Counted from the first letter of the stretch, positions 14,476-26,885 are shown. The stretch is DNA of 64,000 nt from Chionis minor (GCA_013398295.1 VZSF01008169.1:558001-622000), one strand, 5' to 3'. The notes: generated from the sequence alone by a model not told the origin. Numbers and translations: made by a program.

Positions 14476-14695
14476 GTTCCTGTCACGGCTCAGCAGCGAT
14501 GAGCGAATGACTCCAGCGTTGGTCAGAGTGACAGGGAACCCCGTGAAGTTTGAGACCGGCACCGACAGCCTGCATAACGACACCAGCTCACGTCTGCGGA
14601 ACAGCAAAGGTCTGAACGGACAGACCCTGACCCCGGCCTCCGCTGTGCTGCTGGAAGCTACGAGACAGCTGGAACAGTCTCCTGCCGTATAAAAG
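14476..14695 (+). promoter_or_regulatory. CpG islet ending in a TATAAAAG box, candidate intronic promoter
   Basis: Fifteen CpGs in about 215 bp, abruptly bounded by AT-rich DNA. The right edge is a perfect TATAAAAG at 14688-14695 on the plus strand, so any promoter would fire rightward, antisense to ATRNL1. A minus-strand open frame covers 14389 to beyond 14607 and ends ...FHKFLPEEAGAM; I do not recognise it, and it could be chance or part of a retrocopy. An LTR fragment is an alternative, but no flanking TG...CA ends with target duplication or polyadenylation signal was found. Confidence 0.4.
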
Positions 14696-15959
14696 CCTCT
14701 CAGTACAAATCAGATGTTTTGTGCAAAAAGACCACTTTTTGTCTGTAATTATGAACAGAAGTCTCTCTGCTTGTATCTCTGCTACATGTGTATACTACGG
14801 AAGATCTATGGAAATTGCTGAATGGAAACATTTAATTTATTGCCAAATACATTTGATATTTAACATGTGAAATACATTCATCCAACAATTTGTTTTCTAA
14901 TCTTACTAGCATTTGTTACTCAAAAGTGGTAGAATTTCCAGATTTCGCTTTAACCATAAGAAACCCCCGGTATCCTAGACTTTCTGCCACCAGCATTCCT
15001 CTGCCTATCCAGATTTATCAAAGAATGCAAGCTGGTAGCAATATTCCACATATGTTCACTTTGTATAATCCTCAAAAAACAAAGGAGCTCAGATTTGCAA
15101 ACAAAGTGAATGTAATTCTTGCACAGAACATTTGCATATTTCCTCTTCTGTGGGTAGCAGGAGGAAACATTGGCTTTGCTTACAGAATTTTGACAATCTT
15201 CAGTAAAACCTTAATCATAATCTCATACTTTTTTGTATATCTAAAGCATGCTTGTGATCATCACGACCACAGAAAATAGCAAAAGCAATATTCCCGGCAC
15301 AAGACATACAGATTTACAGCGATACATTAATCCTCATTTTTTCTCCACCTTAGACAACAGAATTGTATTCAAGGATAAGCTGATATATCGTGTATCTAAA
15401 TCTCTGTACTATGTACCTGCCTTTAAAAACAAGAGGCGCTGCAAGCTGTTCTGTCTCAAAATACGTGAAATGTGCTATACATAAATGAAAGGCAGTATGT
15501 TTATGGCATTACTAATGAAAAGCAGATAAGTTCCAGAATCATTCTGGTGCAGTTAAGGTTACCTGAGCGTATGCTACGGCGATGAAAGGAACAACGGCAG
15601 CAGCAGAGACAGCCACGTTAGCATATGCCAGTTGGGGAGGGACACAGGAGAGGTGAGAGTGCACCTGTGTGAGCATGGAAGAACTGGCAAAGCATCTTGG
15701 CTGCAAGCTAATATAATCTGATTCCTGGAAAATGTAACTGCGTAGGTGTGCTTTACCTAACATGGAGCAAAAAAATGGCAGCTGCATCTACAAGAATTCA
15801 AACGACATATAAAATATAACTGTCAGTCGCCATGAGCAAGTAGTGAAAGTGGGTATTTAGCCACGAGCGCACAAAATTTATCAACACATTTTCAACTAAA
15901 ATACATTGGGGAAAAAAATGCCCCTTTGTATAATATATGAAATGTGAATCACGATTTTT

Positions 15960-15977
15960 GGGGGGAGGGAGGGGGGG
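15960..15977 (+). repeat. G-quadruplex-type G tract
   Basis: Eighteen bases of G interrupted only by two A (G6-A-G3-A-G7), enough for four GGG runs with one-base loops. It is on the plus strand, the template strand for ATRNL1, so the transcript would carry the C-rich complement. Confidence 0.8.
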
Positions 15978-18900
15978 AAATCAAAGCAACATCATTGAAA
16001 ATAACAACCATTTTATCCTAACAGATGGCCAGGTGGCAATATAACGCTTTGTTAACTTTGTAGCAAGGGCATAAAACATTTTTGCCTTTCTAATCACCTG
16101 AAAAAAACAACCCTCCCCCACAAATCCAAAACCTATGGGCTATTTGTAGATCAGTGCTCATCTGCCAGGTAGAATTGTTGTTATTCACACACCTCTTATT
16201 AAGGTACATTTTACAAAACTTAGATGATGACATTTCATACAATAAAGGTAAGAAGAGTACTGTAACAGTTATTGTCCTGCCTAACAATGAATAATGTGAT
16301 CATTTTTGATGATGTAAGTGTTCTGTTTTTATAGTGTTCTCATCTAAAGTATGTCTAGTATAGATATGAAAGGTGATGAGGAGATCAGTCCAGACAATGA
16401 GGCAGAATTAAACTCTCACTGAAGTCACCAGGACCTCATATATTGATTTTAATTCATTTTGGACCAAGAAGTGTTATATATAATTATCTGTGCTACCAAA
16501 AATTCAAACAAACCTGGTACAGTTGTGGGCAGCTGATAAGAGAAACTGAATAAAGGGACGTGAACACTGATTGCAAAGCAAATTCACTGGGAACTGTGGA
16601 TAAATATCTCCACTGCCTTTGATTCATCTCATTTTAAGAGTAAACAGGTCTTTAGTTTTCAGTGTTGTCACACTTTGAAGGTTTAAATATTGTGTATCCA
16701 AAACTATTCAATGTTTAAGAGATACAACCCAAAATATTATCTGACACTGATTAATTTCTCTGTACTAAGAGAAAAATGTCAATTAGATAAAATGTTAAGT
16801 ACCTCAAAATGAATGAAAGTTGTGGAATAGGTGACAAATTTGCATAGATTTCACTCTAAAGGTTTAAAATCAGAACAAACACATGCCAAAAGCAATACAG
16901 AACAGCACAAAATACTGCTTCAGGTACTAAAATGCCTGCTGCACTGATAACTTTCATTTGTACTCTTTTTAAAATTCCATGCTATGAAAAAACAAAAAGA
17001 GATCTCCAATATGCATTTTAGAAACATTATGAATCTCTGGATCACCAGATACCAGTTCTCAAAGACACTAAAAAAATCACAACAACCTAAGCAAGACCAG
17101 TGATCATTGCCACCTGTTTTCTTTGTGTAATCTACAATAAAATTCAACATATTAAGACTGAGAATCATGCCAATTAAATAAAATATCTAGGGTAAGTATG
17201 GGTATAGTTTTAAGATTAAATATTTTAACAATTAAGACCTTTCAGATTTTTTTAGCCATACCAATGAATAAAATTATTCTACAGTGGCAGAATTTGCCAC
17301 AGAACTTACTCCCCTGACATAAAGTTGCATTTCAGGCCTGTACTCCCAAAATTCATTAAAAAAAGATAAGAAAACAAACAAAAGATAACAAAAAACATTA
17401 ATAGAGTTCAAGTAGCAAATGGCAACTTTAAAATCTATTCTGAATGAGGAAGTGACTGTCTCTCAAGCTATGGAACACTTATTGGACACAACATGCAATG
17501 AAATGGAGTCAACCTTGATGCTAATTTCAGAATGCAACCTGGTTTTGGATATTAATGCTCTCTTATAAGAAAAACAAATGAACATAGGGAACAGAGAAAG
17601 TTCTAAGGGTGAGGGTGTACAAGCAAGAACACTGCAGTCCTCCGTTTACCACATCATCTAACATGGCCAAGTAACATCCCCAAGAATCAAACTCTTTCAG
17701 TAGGCACTCTACTACAGAGGCACAAGATGAAAAGTTGTGAGTATTTATTGCTATTTTTTCAGCCCTCCACTCATTTGCAGCGTCTTTTTCGGGGGGTGAA
17801 GGGCTCACTTTGTGTTTTTGTGTTTTTTTATTGTTTTGTTTTTAATAGACGGAATACCCATATATGTATATACAGACAGAGATACAAGGGTAAGGAGTTA
17901 CGATGCATCACTTGCATCACAGATTACTCTCAGTTGATGCTGCCTCCTGTAATACAGGGGAATTCCTATGCTATTATTTGAGGAATCTCCGTCAAGTTTC
18001 AGTCCTCAGTCGAAAGGCATGCTTCTCCAGAGGCCAATGCAAGCCTCCAGCCAGCCTCAGCTGGCCCTTTACCTTTGTGGATGCATTCTTTCTATGTGTA
18101 GAACAGTCACTGGGACACCATGATGGCAGAGACATTTATGCATTCAAGTGGCTTAAGCTGCAGAAGCAAGTAACTGTGGGGAAAAAATATGTAGGCTGTG
18201 ACCTATAAATTCATCCCTAACATCAAACAAAATGATGGGATGAGAGCTTTCTGTATTTTCTCCTTCTTCTGTACTCCTCCAGAAAATGCAATGACTTGAA
18301 AGAAACAATCTCAACTTGCTAGCTGTGTCTGAAATTCACATTAATAGATTGCAAGTTGTTTTTTTCTTATTTAAGCCATGTATTACAGTTTGTGTTTTCA
18401 ATTTCTGCATTGCTTCACATTCTGCTGTATGTGTACCACTAATGAGGATACATTTTAAATTAAAAGCATTAATAAAATGCTGCTTGTAGATATTTTTAAA
18501 TTAAAAAAATGTCAAATGTAAATAACCATCTGGGGATCCAAATAGTTATTCCTTTTATTTCAGAAAGCTTCCAGCAAATGAACTATTTCTGGAGAATTAA
18601 AGGTATAATCCTCTACCAAAGCACTGACAGACACTTTATGATGTTTGTGCTATATTGATAGCTGATATATTTTTTGATATTTTATGTTCTTTTAAGCCAT
18701 TCATGCCCCTATTATAAAATAACAAAACCACACCCCCCTGACAGAAATCTCTCCCTATTGGAGCTTGTTTGTATTTCCTTTTGTGCCCTCCCTTTGAGCG
18801 GATACTAAACCATGGCTTGCCCAACTGCTTAGCATAAATGAAACTCAGAAATACCATTCCTTGTGGTCACACTCAACCTTTAGGTTGTTCCCTGTTGATG

Positions 18901-19849
18901 AGGAGAGCCCTAAATGTTCACGTCCAAATTTAGAGGCGTTAAGAGTCCTCAGTTTCCCACTTCGCTACCCATATGGGCTCTGGGCAGTGAGGCAAGTGCT
19001 CTTCTGACACAAGACAATTGTATTACGCTGCTGAACCCTCTCTTCTTTGATAGACCACGTTGCGTTGTCCCTTCTGTCCTCTTAAACCTTTCATATGGTG
19101 ATTTTGACAGTCAAGAGGTAGTTTAATCTTTAATGATTATTACGTACCAGCAATGCACTCAGGCAAAAGCAGTGCTTTCTCTAAAGTGTCATCAATCTAG
19201 AGAAATCATTTTGACAATTGAGTTCAAGTATAACAGCCAAAAGGCAGAGGCCTAACCTTTTAGAAGTGCCAATTTTAACAGAAACACAACACAGCTGAGA
19301 TGTGTTTTGTAAGAGCATATTCAAGTACCAGCAAAATAGAAAAGACAACTAACGATGAATAACAGAAAGGAGAAACTGATGTATGTGATGTTAGAGGGAA
19401 TGAGAACTGGCAAAAAATCAAAGATAACAGCTATACAATCAAAATCAGGAGGACAAGGGAAGAAAGATATAAGATTAATTAATATGCTTATTACTACTTC
19501 TTCCCATATTTTCTGGCAGAGACTAACATTATAGGAAAACTAATATAACTGAACAAGTTTGCCGCTTACTTGGGCAGGCTTCTCATGAAAAACTTTTGCC
19601 ATAGCTAATTTTTCCTTCTGGAAGCTCTCTGAATAAATGACAGATAAAGCCTGCATTTGTATAACAAAATACTAGGTGACTAGGTATAACTGAATTACAA
19701 CTAAACATGAAAGAAGTGTTGTTACAGCACAATGATACAAATAAAGCAATATTTCTAGAGAAGGCTGATACTATTTAGGGAAAAAAATTATATAGCAGAA
19801 AATTTACACTACTCGACTAAAATCATAGCAACTGCCTTCAGACTAAGTG

Positions 19850-20240
19850 TAAAGACCCTGAGGGGACTAAGACATCTTAATTGCCATAACCCTGCCTACT
19901 GGATGGATTAGGACCCATTTTTCAGACTTGTCTCCAGCCCTATGTCTGGCCCTGCACCATTTTTTCACTTCTCTGGACTCTCTGGATGACTCCTGGATTT
20001 GGTTTATTGGGGCCACCAATGGATCCCATTTCCACCATCCAGATCTGCCCCACCAGCCTCACCCCTAGCTCCCTTTGTGGCTCCCTGGCAATAAGTCAGT
20101 GGCCAACTGTTCTTAGTTTGATTGTGCCAATTTGTTTTTCAGGACCACTCTTCATCCCAGCCTTCAGATAAGCCCCAGTTGTGCCTAACCAGCCATCACA
20201 GGCATCTCCCATGAAGCAATAAACACTGAACAGACAGTGC
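19850..20240. other. C/T-rich, CpG-free stretch of unknown origin
   Basis: About 390 bp rich in 'ccagcc', 'cctgg' and 'ctccct' words with almost no CpG, unlike both flanks, ending near 'gaagcaataaacactgaac', which contains AATAAA at about 20219. The CpG loss and a terminal polyadenylation-type signal would suit an old methylated retroelement, but I cannot match it to a family. No intact reading frame. Confidence 0.35.
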
Positions 20241-23200
20241 CAGAATTATGCACAGGTGTAAATAGCACTGACACAATCGCCATGATAAAATGTCCCCAGA
20301 CACCTCTAACCTTCTCCCTTGAATGACTAACTGATTATCCATGCAAAACTCAGAACAAACATCCTCAGTCTGTTTTTTTTTACCTTTGAGGTTGCCACTT
20401 CTGTTTCAGGAGAACTTGTATGAGCCAAAGCTTTCCTATGCTTTCCAGCACAGTAAAGCACATTCCTTTATTCACACAAAGGTAATACAATTGATGGTGT
20501 ATGTTTAAGCATGAACATTAAGGCAGCGATACAGCCATTTTCTTTCTGGGGGAATGACATTTGATACCAACATCATGGAAACACAATAAACCTGGATTTT
20601 TTTTTTAAAAAACCGCTTTTTAGTATTATTTTCTATTTATTAATAGATTAAGACCAAACAGAACACCACCCCATCAAGGATGAGTTTCCATTTTGAACAA
20701 AAGTATGATTATAAACTCCCTAAGACACCGGGAAGATATTTTTTTTTCCTTATCTAACCAGTGTGTTCCAGTCTATATAGCTACACAATCTCTTCAGAGA
20801 CTTGTACTAAGTATGCTGGCCTCACACACGTATAACAATGACCTGCTGCAAGCCACGATTGTACTTGAATCTGCACAAGTTACTCCTTCACTGTTATCGC
20901 GTGCACCAGCCATTCAACATCAAAGGCACCTTCACTTAGGATTCAACAAACATTTATCTTGAAGAAGAAGCTCTACAAGTACATTAATGAGACATATTAA
21001 ATATGCTCAACAGCTAAAATGGGAATGAAACTCTCCAGAACTTCAGAACTTTGCTCATTATTATCAAAAGCACATAAGTACCTCTTGACAAACTTTTATG
21101 TGAGTACAGGGGGGCAGTGTCACAGTGTAATTTTTTTGAGGCAATACATTATTCTAATTTAATCAGGCAAAAAAACCCCTACTTATCATTTGATTCACTA
21201 TCTTTCATAAACAATTTTACCTTCTTACCTTTTCCCTTTGTTCACTTAATTACCAGATTGTTTTAAGAATGTACGAAGATCAAAAGCTAATTTTATGGTA
21301 CTTTGAGGTGTGAAAATCAAAGACAATCATAAATAAAAGATGATAAAAAATATATCTTTTTGCCCTCCACAAATAAAAAATTTATTTTCAGAATATGTTT
21401 TTTCCCTGCATAAAATAAAATTAGTGTATGGAAATGGTGTGAACTACAAACTGTGGTGGATTCTTCAAAGCAATCACACCCACCTGGTGTAAAGCACAGC
21501 CAAGGTAGGTAGAGAACAGCTACAATATGAAGTCCCCATGCACATTTTACCATAATGCACCACTTGTGTATCTCAACTTTCTTCAAGGGCTAGAAGGTTT
21601 ACACACAATACCATAATGGAGCATAACACCACCTAGATTAGAGCCAATCAAATAATTTTAAAGGACAAAGTTTTAACCCCATTAAATCAATAGCAAATCT
21701 GGTTATAGCTTCTAGAGGATTTCCCTTCTAGCAATTTTTTCTATTCAAAATTTTAGTCTGCCTTCTAGGACAACTAGAACAATCATTAAATTAGGTGGAA
21801 TTACACCTGTATATTCCTTATTTGCTCATTACCCATTTGCGCTACATTATTACAGTAAACTAGAGAAAGACATATACTTTGTGTTCAGGCTACATCCCCC
21901 CACAAGGTAGAACTAACTGGCAATAACTAGTACTTTATTCAGAAGGTTGTTTACCTGTAGTTTGAAAATACTGCATTCGATTTCTTTAAGACAGTAATAT
22001 GAGGGCACTGATGAGTAGAAAAAGCTAACTCTTAACATGAACTCTGGGGAAAATTCTGCCCTGAGTAAAATAGGAGAGAGTTTTCATACAGAAACAAATG
22101 TGTGAATGAAGTCAATGTTTTTCATCTGAAATGCAAAAAATGCAATTGATTTCCTACAAATACCGCTAACACATCTTCGACAGACTTCAGCTTCAAGTAG
22201 GATCTTCAGCTGGTGGGTAGTAGTCCAGTTAATTCTGCTTTTGACATTAATTGCATTCCTCACTGCCAACAGAGGGCCAAGTCCCATTGAGGGACTAAGT
22301 GTACAAGGAGCTGAATCTCTGATCAGAGAAATATTTTCTAAACACACTACCTTCCCACTTGGAGGACACTGAGCAAAATAGTTTGAAAGTGCTGCATGAC
22401 AACTGTTTGCCTGAGGCCTCCCTCCATTATGGGGAGAAAAACAAAGCTAGTATTTTCAGACAGATATATCCTACAGCTCACGTTGGAAAGAATCAAACAA
22501 GAGAAGAAAAAAAAAAATTAAAAAAAAACCCCAAAACCAGACAATACTTGTCCTGCTTTTGGAGTTAGAATTCCCATAAACTATGAATATTTGTACTGGA
22601 TGTAGGAACACTGCAGGACTGAGCAGTAAATGGGCACTTACAGAGCTTAAGGATTGGGTTTCAATGAAAAAGTGAAGCCAGTACTCAAGCTGGTAGCAGA
22701 AATAGCAGCCTGTAAAATATTTGGATTATGAAAGATCTTTCAAAGATAGAGGAAACTTTTCAAAATTACGTTATCAGACTGACCTGAGCAAGATACTAGC
22801 AAAATAGAGGGATATAAACTCTTCTTTGTAAGTCTTAGCTATGAATGAGAATTTTATACAGGTTGACAGTGAATTTTTGACTGTATCAACCACTAGAAAA
22901 ACCTATTTACTGCTGGGATTCTAGACTATATTTCTTAATATCCTATTTTGCTAGCAACCCAGCTAAATCACCTTATTTCTTTATGTTAGAAATATATACT
23001 TACTTGCCTCTTCCATCAAAAAAGTTTAATCTAAATGAAGTTGCTTACCTTCCTCTAAAAGTGAGATTTTTCAGCCTGTAGATAAACATCTTTGTTAAAA
23101 ACAGTGTTTGGTAATAGCTTCTATGCCACAGTATTATTTCCAATTAATAACAGCCTTGTAAATAGAGGTGCAAAAGCCAAACTAAAAAGCAAATTGTAGG

Positions 23201-23329
23201 CGCTTTATTCGTTTGCTATTTGCATGCATTTCAATTGGTAAAACAATTTAAAGCAATTTAATAAAGCTATAATTTAGCTCTCGTGTCACACTGTGCTTGA
23301 TTTAAATTTTTTACCCAAAACTACTCTTT

Positions 23330-23760
23330 AGGCACAAACAACATGGAAAAATGAACGGCATATTCAAATACTGATGATGTCCCAAACACTGTTTCAGCAA
23401 CACAAATGTCCTAAGATAACCCTATATTCATTTTAATTAGAATTTGCATTTCAAAGCATATTTGTTCAAATTGTATGATTTTATGTAATTTGTATCAATG
23501 ATTCAAGATAAAAACAAGGCCAAAGGTTATATGTAAATTATTAATTATATAAAGGAACAAAGGATGCTTAAATTATATTAGCTTCATGTTAGCAAACAAC
23601 AAGCCATTCTGAAAACTGTGGAAAAATAGTATATTGTCCATCTGCAGGATAGATAAATCATCTGTCATAGGATACAGGAAAGCAAGAAGAATGACTCAAG
23701 AAGATGCAGTATTCTACCTTTAATAAGAATTCTGTACATGTGCCAAACATTGCTGTTGTA
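23330..23760 (+). repeat. Duplicated non-coding block, copy 1
   Basis: Shares order and sequence with 27225-27615 in the same orientation. Core 23407-23550 against 27289-27433: the first 51 bp differ at about 6 positions and the last 49 bp at about 5 positions by hand count, with a weaker 45-bp middle of the same length. Shared anchors are 'attttaatta', 'tttgcatttcaaagc', 'ttcaagataaaa' and 'gccaaaggttatatgt'. Weaker similarity continues left to about 23330 ('attcaaatactgatgatgtccc' type) and right to the 'tctacctttaataag' stretch near 23715. No open frame is shared, so selection on protein is not the reason. It matches none of the repeat families I recognise. Confidence 0.8.
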
Positions 23761-24466
23761 CAAAATGTGTATGTATATTTTAAAATACTGGTGATACTGG
23801 TACAGCTAAAGGAGAACCAGAATAATTGCAAAAATACTTATTACAGAAAAAAAACCCCAACACATGACTTGCTCAATTTCTGATCTGTGTATGATTTTCA
23901 ATTTTAATCTCAAATAAGCTATCTTGCCTTGCTTTCCGCTCTTACACAGAAGCTAGCAGAACTGTACAATTAAACAGATGTCAGCTCCAGAACAAGTAAT
24001 CCATCTCAAATCATGAAATCAAAAAATATAAATCATAGGTGAAGTGAAAAAAATATAAAAATCACAGGGTGGCTCAGTCAGTCAGTTGGATGGACATCAT
24101 GGATATGAACTTAAACGGAATAAAATGTAAGTGACTAGTTTTGACCCTAATTTTCTCGTATCTGAGGTTTTGCAAGTTTTAACCATGGTACATGACATCA
24201 ATACCATCAAAGGCTGCATTTATGCATATGAGATTCATAAAGAAAAAAGCTGCCACTTAAAAGCCTTTTCAATGGAAAAACAACTGAACTACTGGATAAT
24301 TATTTGCCTTTAATGTCATTTGGGACACAGTTTTGCAATGAAAGTATAAATATCAAATTCATGTAGATTTTAAAACAGTCGTTAATGAAGAAGCGCAGGT
24401 ACTATTACAGCACTATTAGAGATATATGCTGCTGTAGTTTCATATCACCTAGCAGCAGGCAGTCTA

Positions 24467-24629
24467 AGAGAAATTGTGGATGCCCAATCCCTGGAAGTAT
24501 TCGAGGTCAGGTTGGATGGGCTTTTGAGCACCCTGATCTAGTGAAAGATGTCCCTGCCCAGGGCAGAAGGGATGGAGGTGGTGATCTTTAAAGGTCCCTT
24601 CCAACCCAAACCATTCTGTGATTCTATAC
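24467..24629 (+). mobile_element. CR1 LINE, severely 5'-truncated avian-type 3' end
   Basis: About 160 bp matching the CR1 3' region as I know it: a 'ggatgcccaatccctggaag' block, the 'aggttggatgggcttttgag' block, 'ctgatctagtg', 'gtccctgcccagggcag', 'ggtcccttccaacccaaacc', and the terminal pair of 8-mers 'attctgtg attctata'. CR1 copies are usually 5'-truncated and end in 8-bp repeats instead of poly(A); both traits are present. Similarity to the consensus looks high, so this is one of the younger insertions in the window. It lies 67 bp from the 3' end of an old minus-strand CR1-type element, tail to tail. No coding capacity remains. Confidence 0.92.
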
Positions 24630-24696
24630 TAAATAAAAATCCTACCGGTATGTTCAAAATACCTCACCCTGACTTCAACAGAAAGTGGATTTTTTA

Positions 24697-26006
24697 AATC
24701 ATAAGATCATATGGCTAAAAGAGACCTCAGGAGACTGTCACAAGACCATCCACCCCCCTGCAAAGACATAGCTATGTCTTCTAATTTCTGTCCTGTATTT
24801 GTCTACAATACTTTTAAAGGCATTCAATGACAGCGAGGCTCTGGAATCTCCAAGACAATCTATTCCAGAACTACATGACCTTTATCATTATTATTTATTA
24901 TTTTTCATTGTGTCACCTGAATGTTCTTTGCTGCAGCAACACAGGTGCCTCACTTCTTGTCCTTTCTATGAGAGATACAGCAAATGCATTATTCCATCCC
25001 CTACCTTCAAAGCTGTTATCACATCTTTCCATGTTCTTTTCCACTATACAACTATAGACAGCCATACTTTTCAGTTGTGCTCCTCTGAACATTTCCAAAT
25101 GTTCCATATGCTTTTTGAACTGGAGTGTCAAAGCTGGACATGATGCTCCAGTTAAGGCCACGCTCAGCAGCATAAGAATTAGATGCCCTAGAGTTACTAC
25201 TTCTATCAATGCAAGTCAGTAATACATTCCTTTTTTGTAACTAGGTTGCTGTTGACTTCCATCGACTTGTGAACCTTTCTAAGATATCGATCGGTTCTGA
25301 AGAATTGTAGCACAGTCAGCATTTTCCTCATGCTGTTTCTGTGAAGATGATTATTTCTACCAGGTAAAAAGCTTGCATTCATCGGTATGGATATTCTCTC
25401 CAATTTGTAAAGATTATTTTGAAGTCTAATCCTGCCTGCAACACACTTGTGACCCTGCTTTGAGAATCTGCAAATTTAATAGATGTATTCTCTAACTGCA
25501 TAACTTAGGTCATTAATAAACCACTGACGAGTCCCAGAGGAAGGCCAAATCTTTGAAGGTAACCTGTAGTTAATGCAGTGAACTACAGTCAACTTGTAGT
25601 TAACACCTCATTTTACCGACGATGAATATCTAAATATGTTTTTCTGACCAGTTTTGCACCTACTCCACAGCTATGTAACCACAATACGTCCCTGCCTTAT
25701 CTATGAAAGTATCATGTGACAGAATTTTTACATCCTTTATAATGCCAAACTGCACAAGCATCAGATGCTTTCCCGTCCATTCAAAAGGACTTTTATCCTA
25801 CCTTGGAAGAAAAGTATATTCTTTTCATGTGATTCAGTTAATGAAAAAACATCTAGGCTACTAATTTCTCCACACACACACACCCCTCCCCCTTTAATGC
25901 TTACAAACAGCTTAGTTTTTGTTGAAGGATGTTTCTGGGAATTTACTGACCATAAATCTCCGGCCCCTCTTTTCCTCCCTTTCTACCAAAATGATTTATG
26001 TTCATT
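24697..26006 (-). mobile_element. Old CR1/L3-like LINE, about 1.3 kb, with reverse-transcriptase remnants
   Basis: Read on the minus strand this is a long diverged CR1-superfamily fragment. Near its 5' side (about 25925-25990) the translation keeps the spacing of the RT 'GNYRPVSL' region as G-D-L-W-S-V-N-S after a lysine/glycine-rich stretch. About 25690-25750 corresponds to the segment before the conserved aspartate ('cacatgatactttcatagat' type text). At 25460-25480 the catalytic FADD motif survives as F-A-D-S. The segment at 25125-25180 matches the 'ctggagcatcatgtcc' block, and the 3' end at 24697-24715 is the CR1-type 'atgatcttatgatt' terminus in reverse. Many indels and stops: dead. By family knowledge this deep CR1/L3-like type is shared by amniotes and is much older than the adjacent CR1. 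Confidence 0.82.
25871..25883 (+). repeat. (CA)n microsatellite inside the old minus-strand LINE
   Basis: Six CA units followed by a C/T-rich run. It interrupts the LINE at 24697-26006 and so arose or expanded after that element inserted. Confidence 0.8.
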
Positions 26007-26739
26007 GTTTCCTACGAGCTTACAGTACACTGGATGCTCTTACCAGAGGTGAAACTTGGGCATTTCATGCATGGTTGATTTTGTCATTAACAACATTAAC
26101 AATACGGACTTGCTTTCCATGTGAATAGGGAAGAGGCAACTTCAGGAATATTACTAATGGACACTGTTAAGGTATTAAGTGAAAATGTGGTGTGTCTGAT
26201 ACTTGCATGTGAGTCACATACGCATGGGTATGGTATTTTTGTAACATGCTCCCACTCTTCTGGAAACATTGTTCCTTAACCTTGTGAAGGCATAAATTAT
26301 TATGGTAGGTAAAAAGCAGTGCAGAAGCAGTTTTGTAGATCGTTAACATAGTCAGAAAGCATTAAATGCTAAGAAATGGGTGATTGGTTTTAATTAAGCT
26401 GAAAATGAAATACACGAGAGATATTTCATACTTTCATAATGTATTTTATCAAATATTGAAATATGTATTAAATACAACACATTAAAATAACAGACTGTAT
26501 TTCACAACATGTTTGTAGCTCTGATTAGTAGCAATGTGCCCAGACAAAAATGAAGAGAGCAATCCAGTGTCCGTTTCATTCACTTTTCCTGCCTAAATGA
26601 GCAGATGCCTAAATAAATTGCCCAGGGACAAACAGGATTATTGGGGAAGAAAGCAAAACAGTCATGAGAATAGGTTCCCCCAATTAATAGCCACAGCATC
26701 TTTAATGAAAAGCATATAAAAAAAGACCTGTACAAAAGA

Positions 26740-26885
26740 TTCTGTTCTACAGATGGGGAAAAAGTGGTAGCCAAGGCAGCGAAGCAATTTGCACAAGGGC
26801 ACCTGTAACACCAGTAAGTAAATGACTGTCTTCCAAAACCAAACTTCTCCTGACTGGGACATGCTATTCCCTGTCTAGCTCCTCA
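26740..26885 (-). mobile_element. MIR SINE, minus orientation
   Basis: Reading left to right this is the antisense MIR order: 'ttctacagatggggaaaaag' (antisense of 'tttccccatctgtaaaa'), 'gaagcaatttgcacaagggc' ('aagtgacttgcccaaggtca'), 'ccagtaagtaaatgac' ('cagtaagtggcag'), then a worn 'gaacccaggtctcctgact' block and 'gctattccctg'. Five blocks in the correct order and spacing make this a sound call. Confidence 0.8.

Larger units (their letters stand above)
14696..23329. other. Intron stretch, mostly featureless AT-rich DNA
   Basis: Holds the G tract at 15960 and the odd C/T-rich block at 19850-20240. The 129-codon frame at 14890-15279 (plus) has no family signature, and its right end overlaps a second unrelated plus-strand frame (15248-15484). 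The stretch 22030-22340 has wording similar to old amniote dispersed repeats (for example 'aaaattctgccctgagtaaa' and 'taggatcttcagctggtggg') without enough continuity for a call. Confidence 0.55.

Noticed and set aside
14890..15279. 129-codon plus-strand frame, considered as a mitochondrial insert or membrane protein
   Set aside because: No mitochondrial gene order or recognisable peptide; antisense to the host gene; likely chance.
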